Shown: positions 24,667 through 34,464 of the stretch, piece after piece
Layout: each line of letters starts with the position of its first letter
Position numbering within the stretch: position 1 is the stretch's first letter
From: an uncultured Mycoplasmatota bacterium
GTDB taxonomy: Bacteria; Bacillota_I; Bacilli_A; RF39; UBA660
Assembly: GCA_948470005.1 (NCBI GenBank)
Contig: CAOKNI010000003.1
Location: 1-64,000, forward strand
Length of the DNA stretch: 64,000 nucleotides
Reading direction: 5' to 3'
Position numbers and translations under genes: made by a program
Notes under the pieces: model-generated
Seen by the model: only the letters and a program-made list of their open reading frames with translations
Told to the model about the DNA's origin: nothing
The model's database searches: none

Positions 24667-26214
24667 TTATGCAAAATCGTAAAACATAGCCCATTTTGGC
24701 ACTTTTACTGTATACTTACTACTTACGTTTTTCTTGGTACCTTTAGTAAACTTTTCATTAATATTTACTACGTAAGCTTTACTATAATCATAATTATAAA
24801 ATACCACACTCAAAGGTAAAGTTCTTTTACCATCAGACTTTTTATATTTATAATCTATTTTAAGTTCATATTTAGAGCTTGACTTTCTAGTCATTTTAAC
24901 ATTTTTTATTTCGGCATCAGCATATTCATTATAATAAATCGCCCCGCCATAATATTTACTTAAAATACTTTTATCATAGAAAGCACTATAATGAGATGTT
25001 AATCTAAAAGTCATATCTTCTTCAATATTTTTAATTTCCAGTTTTAAATTTTTAATACTACTATATTTTGATTTAGTTTTATCTAAAACTGCTCTTACTT
25101 TATAAAAATATTTCTTACCATATGTTCCTTTTACAACACACTTACTTTTCTTGGTGGTACAAACTTTTTTATATTTACCATCTTTCTTTGTTGCTTGATA
25201 AATTTCATAAGAAATATTTTTACTCATATTAGTTATTTCAATTGTTTGATTATCATTACCACTATTATAAATATTAAAAGTTGGCACTGCTAAAGTTGAT
25301 TTAATTTTAGAAGATGCACCATTGCCTGATTTAACTCCATTATACACTAATACTGACCGATAATAATAAGTAGTGCCAAGTTTTGCATCTTTAATTGTAT
25401 CTGTATATTCTGCATCACTATATAAACTTATATTTTTAAGTGTTTTAATTTTTGTCCATTTCTTATTATCAGTAGAACGATAAATATCTACATTAGCTTT
25501 TTTACCGCTTGGAAGTGAACTTCCATCATAAGTTTTAGGTGCTTTTATCACCAATTTATTTTTATCATAATTTAAAGCTTTAATTGTAATGCCTGGCGCC
25601 TCAGGTTTATATGTATAACTAATAATTTTATAATCACTATATACATCTTTATTACCATTATATTTCTTTATCCTAAGGGCATATTTATGCGTTCCATAAT
25701 CGACATATGATAAATTATATTTACTACTATGCATGGTATTAATTTTTCGATAATTATTACCTTCAATTTCATATAATTCATAATAATAATCTGCTACATA
25801 ATTAGTAATATTAATTTCTAAACCTCTTGTATAATTCTTTAATTTTTTTATTGTAAAATTAGGTGCGGCAATGGTTTTAATAGGATAAACATTTTTATAA
25901 TTATAAGAAGTAATATAATAATCTTGACCATTTACCTTTTTAACAGCTTCTACTTCATAAGCATAAGAACTATTCTTATCTAATTTTTTATCGACATACT
26001 TTAAAGTACTAACTTTAGTTATTTCTTTAAAAGTACCACCATTATCACTCCGACGTATTATATATTGATATGCTCCAACATCATTATAACTAACAGTAAC
26101 TTCCCCATTAGCAGTTACTTCTGGGTTTACTGTAATCTTATCTGCATCTTGGGCCCATACTTTTATAGGCATTACCAAAAACAATACGGCTAAAAAATAA
26201 ATAATTTTTTTCAT
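24667..26214 (-). CDS. Secreted FN3-like repeat protein, paralog 1
   Basis: 515 residues with a signal peptide (MKKIIYFLAVLFLVMPIKVWA). The mature part is a chain of beta-rich modules like fibronectin type III domains, each with a pattern such as NSSYAYEVEAVKKVNG, TYYYRSVLVYNG and KYFYKVRAVLDKTKSKYSS, and a C-terminal domain ending SKYTVKVPKWAMFYDFA. No sorting signal or membrane anchor is seen, so it is probably released or bound to the wall. It is a tandem duplicate of the next gene, with the same architecture throughout. Confidence 0.78.
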   Translation of the reverse strand: MKKIIYFLAVLFLVMPIKVWAQDADKITVNPEVTANGEVTVSYNDVGAYQYIIRRSDNGGTFKEITKVSTLKYVDKKLDKNSSYAYEVEAVKKVNGQDYYITSYNYKNVYPIKTIAAPNFTIKKLKNYTRGLEINITNYVADYYYELYEIEGNNYRKINTMHSSKYNLSYVDYGTHKYALRIKKYNGNKDVYSDYKIISYTYKPEAPGITIKALNYDKNKLVIKAPKTYDGSSLPSGKKANVDIYRSTDNKKWTKIKTLKNISLYSDAEYTDTIKDAKLGTTYYYRSVLVYNGVKSGNGASSKIKSTLAVPTFNIYNSGNDNQTIEITNMSKNISYEIYQATKKDGKYKKVCTTKKSKCVVKGTYGKKYFYKVRAVLDKTKSKYSSIKNLKLEIKNIEEDMTFRLTSHYSAFYDKSILSKYYGGAIYYNEYADAEIKNVKMTRKSSSKYELKIDYKYKKSDGKRTLPLSVVFYNYDYSKAYVVNINEKFTKGTKKNVSSKYTVKVPKWAMFYDFA

Positions 26215-26276
26215 TAATTTTTGACCTTTCTTTATTTTATTATTAAGTATAAGAATTAGGCTTAAAAGCCCAACTC

Positions 26277-27857
26277 TTAATTAATTTCAAAATATGTTGC
26301 CCATTTAGGTATTTTTACTGTATATTTACTTGTTGTATTTTTCTTTGTACCTTTACTAAATTTTTCATTTAGTGTTACTACATATGCTTTACTTTGGTCA
26401 TAATTATAAACAGTCAAGTAAACTGGCATTGTTTTCTTTGCATCAGTTTTCTTTTCTTTATAATCAATTTTAACTTCAAATTTAGACATATTGCCACCTG
26501 ATTTTTTAGTTAAAGTAACCTTTTTAATTTTAGCTTCAGCATAATTATTATAGTAAACATAACCACCATAATATTTAGTTAAAGATGTTTTACCTGTATA
26601 TCTATTGTAAGTTGAAGCAAGTAAAAGCTCTTTTTCTTCAATCAAACTTTTCATTTCTAATTTAAGATTTTTAATCTCACTATATTTAGATTTTGTACTA
26701 CCGAGTATTGCTCTTACTTTATAGAAATACTTTTTATTCATAGTTGCTTTTACATCACATTTACCATTTTTAGTTGTACAAACCTTCGTATATTTACCAT
26801 CTTTTTTAGTAGCTTGGTAAATTTCATACTTAACATTTTTACCTGTATTAGTTACTTCAATAGTTTGTTTATCGTTATAACTATTATAAATTTCAAAAGT
26901 AGGTTTTGTTAAAGCTGACTTAATATTAACAGCCTTACCATTACCAGACTTTGTTCCTTCATAATTTAAAACTGCTCTATAATAGTATTTCTTTCCTAAT
27001 TTTGCATCTTTAATTGTATCTGTATAAGTTGTTCCTGCATAAGAACTTACTTTAACAGTTTTAATTTTTGTCCATTCTTTATTATCAATAGAACGATAAA
27101 TATCTACTTTAATATTATCACTATAATTTACACTACTACCACTATAAGTTTTAGGTGCTGCAATAACAATTTCATTTTTATCATAGTTTATAGCATTAAT
27201 TTTTAATACTGGTGCTTCTGGAGCATACGTATAATTTACTTTTGTATAACCACTATATACATCTTTTAGACCATTATATAATTTTGCTCTAACCGCATAA
27301 GTATGTTTACCATAAGATGTGTTATATGCTGTAGCATTCAAATTATAAGAACTTGCAGTTGTAATCAAATTATATTTACCACTTGCATCTACTTCATATA
27401 TTTCATAAGAAGTTGCTCCTGCGACTGCTTTAATATTAAATTCTAAAGATGTGTAACCAACTTTTGATTTCTTAATACTAAACTTTGGCGCTGCAAGAGT
27501 CTTTATTGGAGTAATACCATTATTAATATAAACATTTTTTTCTGTATTACTCTTTTTTGCTGTAACATAGTAATAATATAGTCCGTCAGTTTTTAATCCT
27601 TTATCTGTATAAGTAGTCGTCTTAATTTCTGCTACTTGTTTATAGTTACTTCCATCATTACTATTTTGGCGATAAATCGTATAACTATCTGCGGTTGCAC
27701 CACTTAAAGTAAGTTTGATTTCCCCATTATTAGTTACATCAGCTTTTAATGTAAGCTTACTTAAATCTACCTCCTCTCCACTAGCTGTTGCGGCATTTAC
27801 TGTCGATGGCATCACTACTAGCATGAGTGCCATTAGAAAATAAATAATCTTTTTCAT
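26277..27857 (-). CDS. Secreted FN3-like repeat protein, paralog 2
   Basis: 526 residues, signal peptide MKKIIYFLMALMLVVMPSTVNA, then the same series of beta modules as paralog 1 (GLYYYYVTAKKSN, KYYYRAVLNYEGTKSGNG, KYFYKVRAILGSTKSKYSE) and the same C-terminal domain (SKYTVKIPKWATYFEIN). One CTTKNGKC pair may form a disulfide; paralog 1 has CTTKKSKC. Upstream gene of the pair; a GGCTT/AAGCC inverted repeat lies between the two. Confidence 0.78.
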   Translation of the reverse strand: MKKIIYFLMALMLVVMPSTVNAATASGEEVDLSKLTLKADVTNNGEIKLTLSGATADSYTIYRQNSNDGSNYKQVAEIKTTTYTDKGLKTDGLYYYYVTAKKSNTEKNVYINNGITPIKTLAAPKFSIKKSKVGYTSLEFNIKAVAGATSYEIYEVDASGKYNLITTASSYNLNATAYNTSYGKHTYAVRAKLYNGLKDVYSGYTKVNYTYAPEAPVLKINAINYDKNEIVIAAPKTYSGSSVNYSDNIKVDIYRSIDNKEWTKIKTVKVSSYAGTTYTDTIKDAKLGKKYYYRAVLNYEGTKSGNGKAVNIKSALTKPTFEIYNSYNDKQTIEVTNTGKNVKYEIYQATKKDGKYTKVCTTKNGKCDVKATMNKKYFYKVRAILGSTKSKYSEIKNLKLEMKSLIEEKELLLASTYNRYTGKTSLTKYYGGYVYYNNYAEAKIKKVTLTKKSGGNMSKFEVKIDYKEKKTDAKKTMPVYLTVYNYDQSKAYVVTLNEKFSKGTKKNTTSKYTVKIPKWATYFEIN

Positions 27858-27945
27858 AAACTCATCCTCTCTATATTTATTTCTATGCTAATTATAAAAC
27901 CAAAATTATAAAAATACAATCAGCTTTTTACTTTTTCCGAAAATT

Positions 27946-29001
27946 TTACTCGCATCTTTTACGAACTAGAAAAACACTTAAAACAGTATCTCTAATAAAA
28001 GAATGCAAATATAAAGTATAATATAATGAAGCTAAAACATCATCGCCCTTATCTACGAATTCTGTGTATCTTCTTTGGTAAACTTTTATTCTTTCTTTTA
28101 ATGGTAAAGCTATGTCAAAAGCTATATCTCTAAAAGAAATTTTTAAATTTTGTTTTCTTATTTCCTCTAAAATAATAGTTTGAAACTCATTATATAATTG
28201 AAAACTATGAAACATATAATGTCCTTTTCTAATTATTTCTTGACATAGAAAAGTAGAGCGACCCAAATCTTGTCCTTCACTATAAATACCGCGATATAGC
28301 TCTATAATATTCTTAACAGATAAACCTTTGGTATATAATTCGTCTTTATGTTTTAAATAACCATCTTCATCTTCGAGCCAAGTGGCAAGAATTCTTTCGT
28401 TATCGCTTCCATCGCTATTAAGCCATCTATGTTCTTCATCACAAAAATTAACAATCGCATCAACCATTTTTAATACTTCTTCACTTGAATAACTATTTTG
28501 CATTTTTACATATAGTTGAGTTAAAAAATCGATTACCAAAACTCCATTTTTATCTCGTAAATTATGAAATTCAAAACTTGTTTTATCCCCGGAATTAAAA
28601 CCTCTTTTATCAAGCCAAGTCCTACATCTTGTGGCCATAATTTCCTGATGTGTCATAGGGTTTTCTACAATTTCTGGCCATTCCTTATATATCCCGCAAT
28701 ATCTTTTAATATCACAAATATTATGTGTCAAAAAACTAAGTTGTGCTTTCTTATTATATTGCTCATATAATCTATCTATCACATCAATTATAAGCTCGCC
28801 ATTTTGATTTCTAATTGTATAATCTAAAAACTCTAATTCTCCTAAATAACCAATTTGAAATAAACTATTATAAAGATTTTTAGCATCTCTATCCCCTTTA
28901 TTTGCTGGTATTTCTCTATTATAAGGCCATCTTTTATATTTTTTACAAAAAAGTTCTAATTTTCTAACTATTAATAAGCATCGCTCTTGGTTGCTTTTCA
29001 T
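27946..29001 (-). CDS. Protein with repeats resembling helicase-associated (HA) domains
   Basis: 351 residues from the ATG at 29001 (AGGTG 6 nt upstream). At least three internal repeats of about 85 residues: FCKKYKRWPYNREIPANKGD, YCGIYKEWPEIVENPMTHQE and FCDEEHRWLNSDGSDNERIL. Each continues to a short Leu/Trp helix and to ILDVID/VIDFLTQLY-type segments. The pattern (aromatic-x-W, gap, L-x-x-W-L) recalls HA repeats found after DNA helicases and in stand-alone proteins. A nucleic-acid-binding role is a guess. No membrane helix. Confidence 0.65.
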   Translation of the reverse strand: MKSNQERCLLIVRKLELFCKKYKRWPYNREIPANKGDRDAKNLYNSLFQIGYLGELEFLDYTIRNQNGELIIDVIDRLYEQYNKKAQLSFLTHNICDIKRYCGIYKEWPEIVENPMTHQEIMATRCRTWLDKRGFNSGDKTSFEFHNLRDKNGVLVIDFLTQLYVKMQNSYSSEEVLKMVDAIVNFCDEEHRWLNSDGSDNERILATWLEDEDGYLKHKDELYTKGLSVKNIIELYRGIYSEGQDLGRSTFLCQEIIRKGHYMFHSFQLYNEFQTIILEEIRKQNLKISFRDIAFDIALPLKERIKVYQRRYTEFVDKGDDVLASLYYTLYLHSFIRDTVLSVFLVRKRCE

Positions 29002-29058
29002 ATTTTTCACCTTAACCATCATAACACAAAAACATTAAAAAATGAAGATAAAACCAAA

Positions 29059-29079
29059 AGAAAAGAGCATCACTGCTCT
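29059..29079 (-). terminator. Terminator of the ABC exporter operon
   Basis: AGAGCA-GTGA-TGCTCT followed by TTTTCTTTT on the minus strand, overlapping the permease stop. Confidence 0.7.
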
Positions 29080-31591
29080 AAATATTTTCTTCTCTTAAAG
29101 CTTCTAAAATATTTTCTTTTTTTATTTTTTTCGAAGCATAACTCATTGCTAATAAAACGATTAAGAATACTGCTAGAATACTTATTCCAAAACTTTGCCA
29201 TGGAATAATTACACTTGTTGTCATTACGCCATTTACGCTTAAAGCAATTAAAACATTTATTGCCATTGAAACAGGAAGCCCAAACATAAGTGATTTAAGT
29301 CCAAAAAATAAACTTTCAAAAAATAACAATTTATTAAATCCACGTGGAGTTAGTCCCACACTTCTAAGCATCGCAAACTCTTTACGCCTTAAATTAATAT
29401 TTGTATTAATAGTATTAATGACACTGGTAACCCCAATTAAGGTAACTAAAGCAATAAACCCATAAAATAAGATTTCAACTGCTAAAATAAGATTCTCCGT
29501 ATTGGCATTATCTACTTTTGGACTAAACACATAAGCCTCATTATTTAATTTCAGCTCTTTATTATTAATATCATCATATAACTTTCGATAATCACTCGTA
29601 TCCATCATAAGTGCCATATATACATCATCTTTCATTCCAAATTTTTCTTTATAAAGTGTTTCACTTATAATTACTGTTGGTTCCGATTCATATAACATAC
29701 TTTTAAGGCCATATATAACATTTTTACTAACACTTGCTTGGATTTTAATATCTTTATTATCTACTCTAAAATTAAGAAGATAATTATCTTTCATAAAAAG
29801 CTCTACATCATAAGTAATTCGCTCGTTTTCTAAATATCTTGTAATGTATTTATTACTCATAATGATAGCCTCTGAATTTGTTAAATTCTTAAATACTTCA
29901 TCTTTTAAAACTACAATATTAAAAGGTATTTCTCCACCTTCCATATCTTGACCATTTAAATATAAGTTTTGGTAATTATTTGTAAAATCTTCCTTTTTTA
30001 AATTTGTAACACTAGCCATACTTTGATTAATAAGAACCAAACTTTTCTTTGCTTTATATTTTTTTTCAATTATCGCTAAGTCCTCTTGAACACTAGCCTC
30101 TTCCCCTTTAATATTAACTCTAATATCAAAATCATAATAATCAAAAGAATTACTTGTATTTATGAAATAAGATAAAAATGAAGTAAAGGTATTAAACATT
30201 ACAATACTAATAAATAAAGATATAATTGTTATGCGATATTTCTTCTTATTTCGCTTAATATTCTTATGAGCAATAACACCTTCAATGCCAAAGAGTTTAC
30301 CAATAAGCTTTGGTGTTTTAACAGAATTTTTAGAAATCTTTATATCATCATTGCCTCTTATTGCTTCAATTGGTGTAACTTTACTACTACGCTTAGCTGG
30401 TAAATAAGCGGACAATAATATTACTATCACCATAAATATAAGTGGTATTAAAATATACAGTAATGAGGGACTAAAAATAATTTCCAAACTTAAAGAATCG
30501 TGAAGTAAATGATTAAGTATTTGAATAACGACATATATTCCTAAGAATCCTCCAAGTATTCCTAAGACTATTCCAATTGTACCCACAATAAAAGCTTCAA
30601 ATAATACTGTGTGTTTAATTTGTTTTTGCGTTGTTCCAATTGAAGCATAAAGACCAAAACTCTTTTTTCGCTCCATCGTTGAAATTGCAAACGAATTATA
30701 AATTACAATAATACATCCTACAGATATAACCGTAAGGGCAATTAAAACTAAAGGCAAAATAGTACTATTAATATTATTATAAACAGAAACACCATAATAA
30801 TATAATAAATTTGTATTAAGTTCTACCGCATTATCGCCTAAACCTAAATTATTTTTAATTTCTGCCGTAACATCATAGCTTTTACTAGGATTCTTGTATT
30901 CCACAAACGTATTATAAATATCTCTTCTTTTTTCACTTTTCGTAAATACCATAATCCCTGCCGCATCATATGCCTCATATGGCGTATTTTCTACTACACC
31001 CACTATTTTATATTTACGAGTTTCCGTAACTTTAATTTCTTCATTTAATTTATATTCTTCATCTGTCCAAGAATAGGGAATAGAATTATTATCTGCAATA
31101 GAAAGTTCTTCACCTTCACTTACACGAATTCCAATATCTAAACTTATGATATCCCCTAATTTATAAGCCTTGCTATAACTAAGAAATTCCTCACTAACTA
31201 CAATTTCATTATCATTATTAGGTAAAGTCCCATTCACCAGTTTTAACTTACTTAAAAAATCTAAATTTGCCCCGACTACATATAAATAAGGTTTGTTTAA
31301 AGCTGTATTATCATATTTAGCAAATCCCAAAGGTACATAAAAATAACTTTTTTTGACATTTAAGTTATTACTAACTATATTCTTATTTTCTGCCGTTAAA
31401 TTTTCAAAATAAGCATGGTAAGTGCCAAAACTTTTCTCGGCATTACTTCTTTCGGTTACAAGCATACTAGAAACCAGCAATCCAATCCCCACCATTAACG
31501 CTGTCGAAAGAGTAATTCCGATTATCGTAACAAGCGTCCTTTTCTTATTCATAGTAAGATGCTTAACGGTTAGTTTATTTAATATATTCAT
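29078..31591 (-). CDS. ABC transporter permease, FtsX/MacB type
   Basis: 837 residues. N-terminal helix (TIIGITLSTALMVGIGLLV), a large extracytoplasmic region, three central helices (LPLVLIALTVISVGCIIVIY; GTIGIVLGILGGFLGIYVV; IPLIFMVIVILLSAYLPAKR), a second half starting with another helix and extracytoplasmic domain, and three final helices. This duplicated FtsX layout belongs to exporters of lipoproteins, peptides or antibiotics, or to signalling complexes. Its ATPase lies 2 nt upstream. The substrate is unknown. Confidence 0.88.
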   Translation of the reverse strand: MNILNKLTVKHLTMNKKRTLVTIIGITLSTALMVGIGLLVSSMLVTERSNAEKSFGTYHAYFENLTAENKNIVSNNLNVKKSYFYVPLGFAKYDNTALNKPYLYVVGANLDFLSKLKLVNGTLPNNDNEIVVSEEFLSYSKAYKLGDIISLDIGIRVSEGEELSIADNNSIPYSWTDEEYKLNEEIKVTETRKYKIVGVVENTPYEAYDAAGIMVFTKSEKRRDIYNTFVEYKNPSKSYDVTAEIKNNLGLGDNAVELNTNLLYYYGVSVYNNINSTILPLVLIALTVISVGCIIVIYNSFAISTMERKKSFGLYASIGTTQKQIKHTVLFEAFIVGTIGIVLGILGGFLGIYVVIQILNHLLHDSLSLEIIFSPSLLYILIPLIFMVIVILLSAYLPAKRSSKVTPIEAIRGNDDIKISKNSVKTPKLIGKLFGIEGVIAHKNIKRNKKKYRITIISLFISIVMFNTFTSFLSYFINTSNSFDYYDFDIRVNIKGEEASVQEDLAIIEKKYKAKKSLVLINQSMASVTNLKKEDFTNNYQNLYLNGQDMEGGEIPFNIVVLKDEVFKNLTNSEAIIMSNKYITRYLENERITYDVELFMKDNYLLNFRVDNKDIKIQASVSKNVIYGLKSMLYESEPTVIISETLYKEKFGMKDDVYMALMMDTSDYRKLYDDINNKELKLNNEAYVFSPKVDNANTENLILAVEILFYGFIALVTLIGVTSVINTINTNINLRRKEFAMLRSVGLTPRGFNKLLFFESLFFGLKSLMFGLPVSMAINVLIALSVNGVMTTSVIIPWQSFGISILAVFLIVLLAMSYASKKIKKENILEALREENI

Positions 31592-31593
31592 AA

Positions 31594-32277
31594 TTAATCA
31601 CCAACACGTTCATCACTAACAATTACTCCATCGTTAATCGTAATAATTCTTTTTGCACTAAGTGCTAAATTTTTATCATGGGTAATCATTATAATTGTTT
31701 GACCATATTTTTCATTTGATACTTTAAGAAGTTCCATAATTTCACTACTAGCTTTCGAATCCAAATTTCCCGTAGGTTCATCGGCTAAAAGTAAGGCGGG
31801 ATGATTCATTAAAGCTCGCCCAATTGAAACTCTTTGTTGTTGCCCTCCTGATAACTCATTAGGCAAATGACTAACTCTTGCTTCTAAGCCTAAGGTATGA
31901 ATTATTTCATTTAAATATTTGGTATCTACCGTCTTATTATCAAGTAATACTGGTAAAGTAATATTTTCTTTAACATTTAATATCGGAATTAAGTTATAAA
32001 ATTGGTAAATGAGTCCAACCTCTCTTCTTCTAAAAATTGCCAAATTATTTTCATTTAATTTATAAACATCTTTCCCATTCAAATAAACATTTCCACTGGT
32101 AGGTCTATCCACTCCGCCTAAAATATGCAGTAAAGTTGACTTCCCTGAGCCACTAGCTCCAACTATTGCAACAAAGTCTCCCTTATCTACTGTAAAACTT
32201 ACATTATTAAGTGCTTTAACTTCTACACTCCCTGATTTATAAGTCTTAGTTAAATTTTGTACCTTTAAAATTTCCAT
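31594..32277 (-). CDS. ABC transporter ATP-binding protein (MacB/LolD/BceA type)
   Basis: 227 residues from the ATG at 32277 (AAAGGAG site; an upstream frame extension lacks one). Walker A GASGSGKSTLL, Q-loop, signature LSGGQQQRVSIGRAL, Walker B LLADEPTGNLD and the switch His in ITHD. Energises the adjacent FtsX-type permease. A two-component system lies about 2 kb upstream on the same strand, which is a common association for peptide-antibiotic exporters, but two unrelated genes intervene. Confidence 0.93.
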   Translation of the reverse strand: MEILKVQNLTKTYKSGSVEVKALNNVSFTVDKGDFVAIVGASGSGKSTLLHILGGVDRPTSGNVYLNGKDVYKLNENNLAIFRRREVGLIYQFYNLIPILNVKENITLPVLLDNKTVDTKYLNEIIHTLGLEARVSHLPNELSGGQQQRVSIGRALMNHPALLLADEPTGNLDSKASSEIMELLKVSNEKYGQTIIMITHDKNLALSAKRIITINDGVIVSDERVGD

Positions 32278-32355
32278 ACAATTTCTCCTTTCATACTCCA
32301 TTATATTAGAATATTGTGACACCGGAGTGACTTTTTTAATTACAATTTTGTCATT

Positions 32356-33252
32356 TTATTTTTTAGGAATATCTCCTAATATCTCTTTTATGGCTTGTTT
32401 ATTATCAGCTATTATTTTTTCAAATGTATCTTTTATAAAAGTATTAAAACTATATGATGAATGTCGCCATCCATAATTTGCGATAGTTTGACCTACTTCT
32501 AAATATTTCTTTAATATATATTTTAAAAAATCTTGATAAAACTCATTATTGCTATCGGAATATTTTTTTAATAGACTTGCAAGTTCTGTTAAAAGCAAAG
32601 TTTTCATTATACTAATTTCTAATGGTATGGGTGTATAGGATTTTCTATGCCCTGCTTCCGCATTATATATAGGTTCTAACTCGGCCAGTAAAAACGATAA
32701 TTTTTTATTTGGTTTTAATCCATTTTTATCTGATAAATTAGTTATTTCTTTCATAATCATTTGTAATAATAGATCTCTTACCACGACTTCGGAAGGATTA
32801 GGTGGAAGACAACTTTCTTTTGAAGCAATTATACTTATTTCAATTTTGATATATTTCTTATATAACTTTTCTAATTTTCGCCTAGAATTTAAATAATCTT
32901 TTAACCAATCTTCTAAATCACTTTCGCTTTCTTCTCTAGTCTTAGTATATGTTTTATAAGCACTATCATTTTTAATTTTTGCACTAGCACTTACATCCTT
33001 ATTTAAAGTTAAATCATATTCTTTTCTTTTTTCCAAATCTGATAAAACTTCATAAGCTTCATTTATTCTTTTCATAATATCTTCTGTATCGTCATCTAAA
33101 TTTAAGTCAGGATGATATTTTTTAGCTAATCTTCGATATGCCTTTTTTATTTCTTCTTGAGTAGCATTAAAACTTATTTCTAATATTTCATAATAGTCTC
33201 CACTTATACTTTTAGACAATTTTGCTTTTGCTATTTTTAGATTATCATTCAT
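32356..33252 (-). CDS. J-domain (DnaJ-like) protein with unknown C-terminal region
   Basis: 298 residues. Residues 19-80 are a J domain ([25 protein letters not shown] in [16 protein letters not shown]), which stimulates Hsp70. The zinc-finger and peptide-binding domains of DnaJ are absent. The C-terminal 200 residues are helical, without recognised family; a [11 protein letters not shown] stretch is notable. A specialised DnaK co-chaperone is likely. Confidence 0.82.
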   Translation of the reverse strand: MNDNLKIAKAKLSKSISGDYYEILEISFNATQEEIKKAYRRLAKKYHPDLNLDDDTEDIMKRINEAYEVLSDLEKRKEYDLTLNKDVSASAKIKNDSAYKTYTKTREESESDLEDWLKDYLNSRRKLEKLYKKYIKIEISIIASKESCLPPNPSEVVVRDLLLQMIMKEITNLSDKNGLKPNKKLSFLLAELEPIYNAEAGHRKSYTPIPLEISIMKTLLLTELASLLKKYSDSNNEFYQDFLKYILKKYLEVGQTIANYGWRHSSYSFNTFIKDTFEKIIADNKQAIKEILGDIPKK

Positions 33253-33287
33253 ATTTTTATTACTCCTTTTATTTTTTAGTCATTTTA

Positions 33288-34390
33288 TTACTTTTTATAT
33301 ACTGTTTGTGTTTTTACTCGTCTTCTTCTTAATTCTTCCTCATATATCATAGTATGATTACGCATTTCCTCATCCGATAATTGCGGATATTTACTTAATC
33401 TTAGCATACTGGAATTAGTATATTCACATATATTAACGCTATAAGGAGCTATTTCGCCTAAAACCTCCAAAGTAGCTTTAACATCATCTATAGACTCTGT
33501 TGGTAAACCAGAAATTATATTTAAATCTAGTCTTCTTTCATAATTCATACCAATTTGTTTTACAAAATCTATAAACTCTATAGGTGCAAAACCTTTATTT
33601 ATCATTTCTAAAAGCCTAGGGCTCCCAGTTTCTAAAGAACCTGATATATACTCTATTTTAGCACAATTAGCTAAAACTGGAGCAAAACCATATCTTATAG
33701 CATTTTATAAGCAAAACCTACTAATTTAACTTCTTCTATCTCGAGCTTTTTTTCAATATAATCAAGTATATCTAAAATGTGTGGTTCTCCATCTAAATCT
33801 ATTCCATATAGACAAATATTAGTTCCAATTAACCTTATACTTTTAGCTTTATTTTCTATAAGTTTATCAATCATTTCTTTAACTTCACTTAACTCCACAC
33901 TCTTTATTGGATAATCTTGATAAGAAACTTTACAAAAAGTACAATTATTATTGCATCCATTACTAATGAATAAAACACCTTCTTCTTTAGCCATTGCCCC
34001 AAATCCAAACTCATTGGATTTAATGAACTAAAATCATCAGATACTAACTGCAACAACAAATTAGGCTTATTTTGAGGAACAACATAATGAGCATTTTCAT
34101 TAAGCCATTTTTGTAACCAAGCATTCTGTTCTGGAAATTTTAAAGGTCTTGTAATACACCCCGTTATAAAAACCTTAGCTTCTGTTTTTTTTCTCGAAAT
34201 ACAATTATAAATATAATTTAAAGTCGCATTAATTGTATTTTCAGTACAACTACAAGTAGAAGCAAACACTAATATATCAGCCTCACTAGCATCTTTAGTT
34301 ATTTCATACTTTAGAGCTAAATTAAGCCCTATTAAATTATATTGAATAGTTTAAATCACAGCCAACATTTTGACCAATAAATATTTTCAT
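33288..34390 (-). pseudogene. Broken MiaB/MtaB-type radical-SAM methylthiotransferase gene
   Basis: The gene starts MKIFIGQNVGCDLN at 34390, and its parts are spread over three frames. They include a UPF0004-like N-domain (FASTCSCTENTINATLNYIY), the radical-SAM motif GCNNNCTFCKVSY (Cys-x3-Cys-x2-Cys), and a C-terminal TIM-barrel part (RLDLNIISGLPTESIDDVK). Shifts or stops occur near 34340, 33985 and 33695, and the region around 33606-33690 is also out of frame. Such enzymes add methylthio groups to adenosine 37 of tRNA or to ribosomal protein. Four lesions make loss of function likely. Whether an intact copy exists elsewhere is not visible. Confidence 0.8.
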
Positions 34391-34464
34391 ATCCTAATTT
34401 TCCCCCTAAAATTGCTAGTATTGTATCACTTTTTGCCAGTATATTCTAGTGAAAGCTTTTAATT

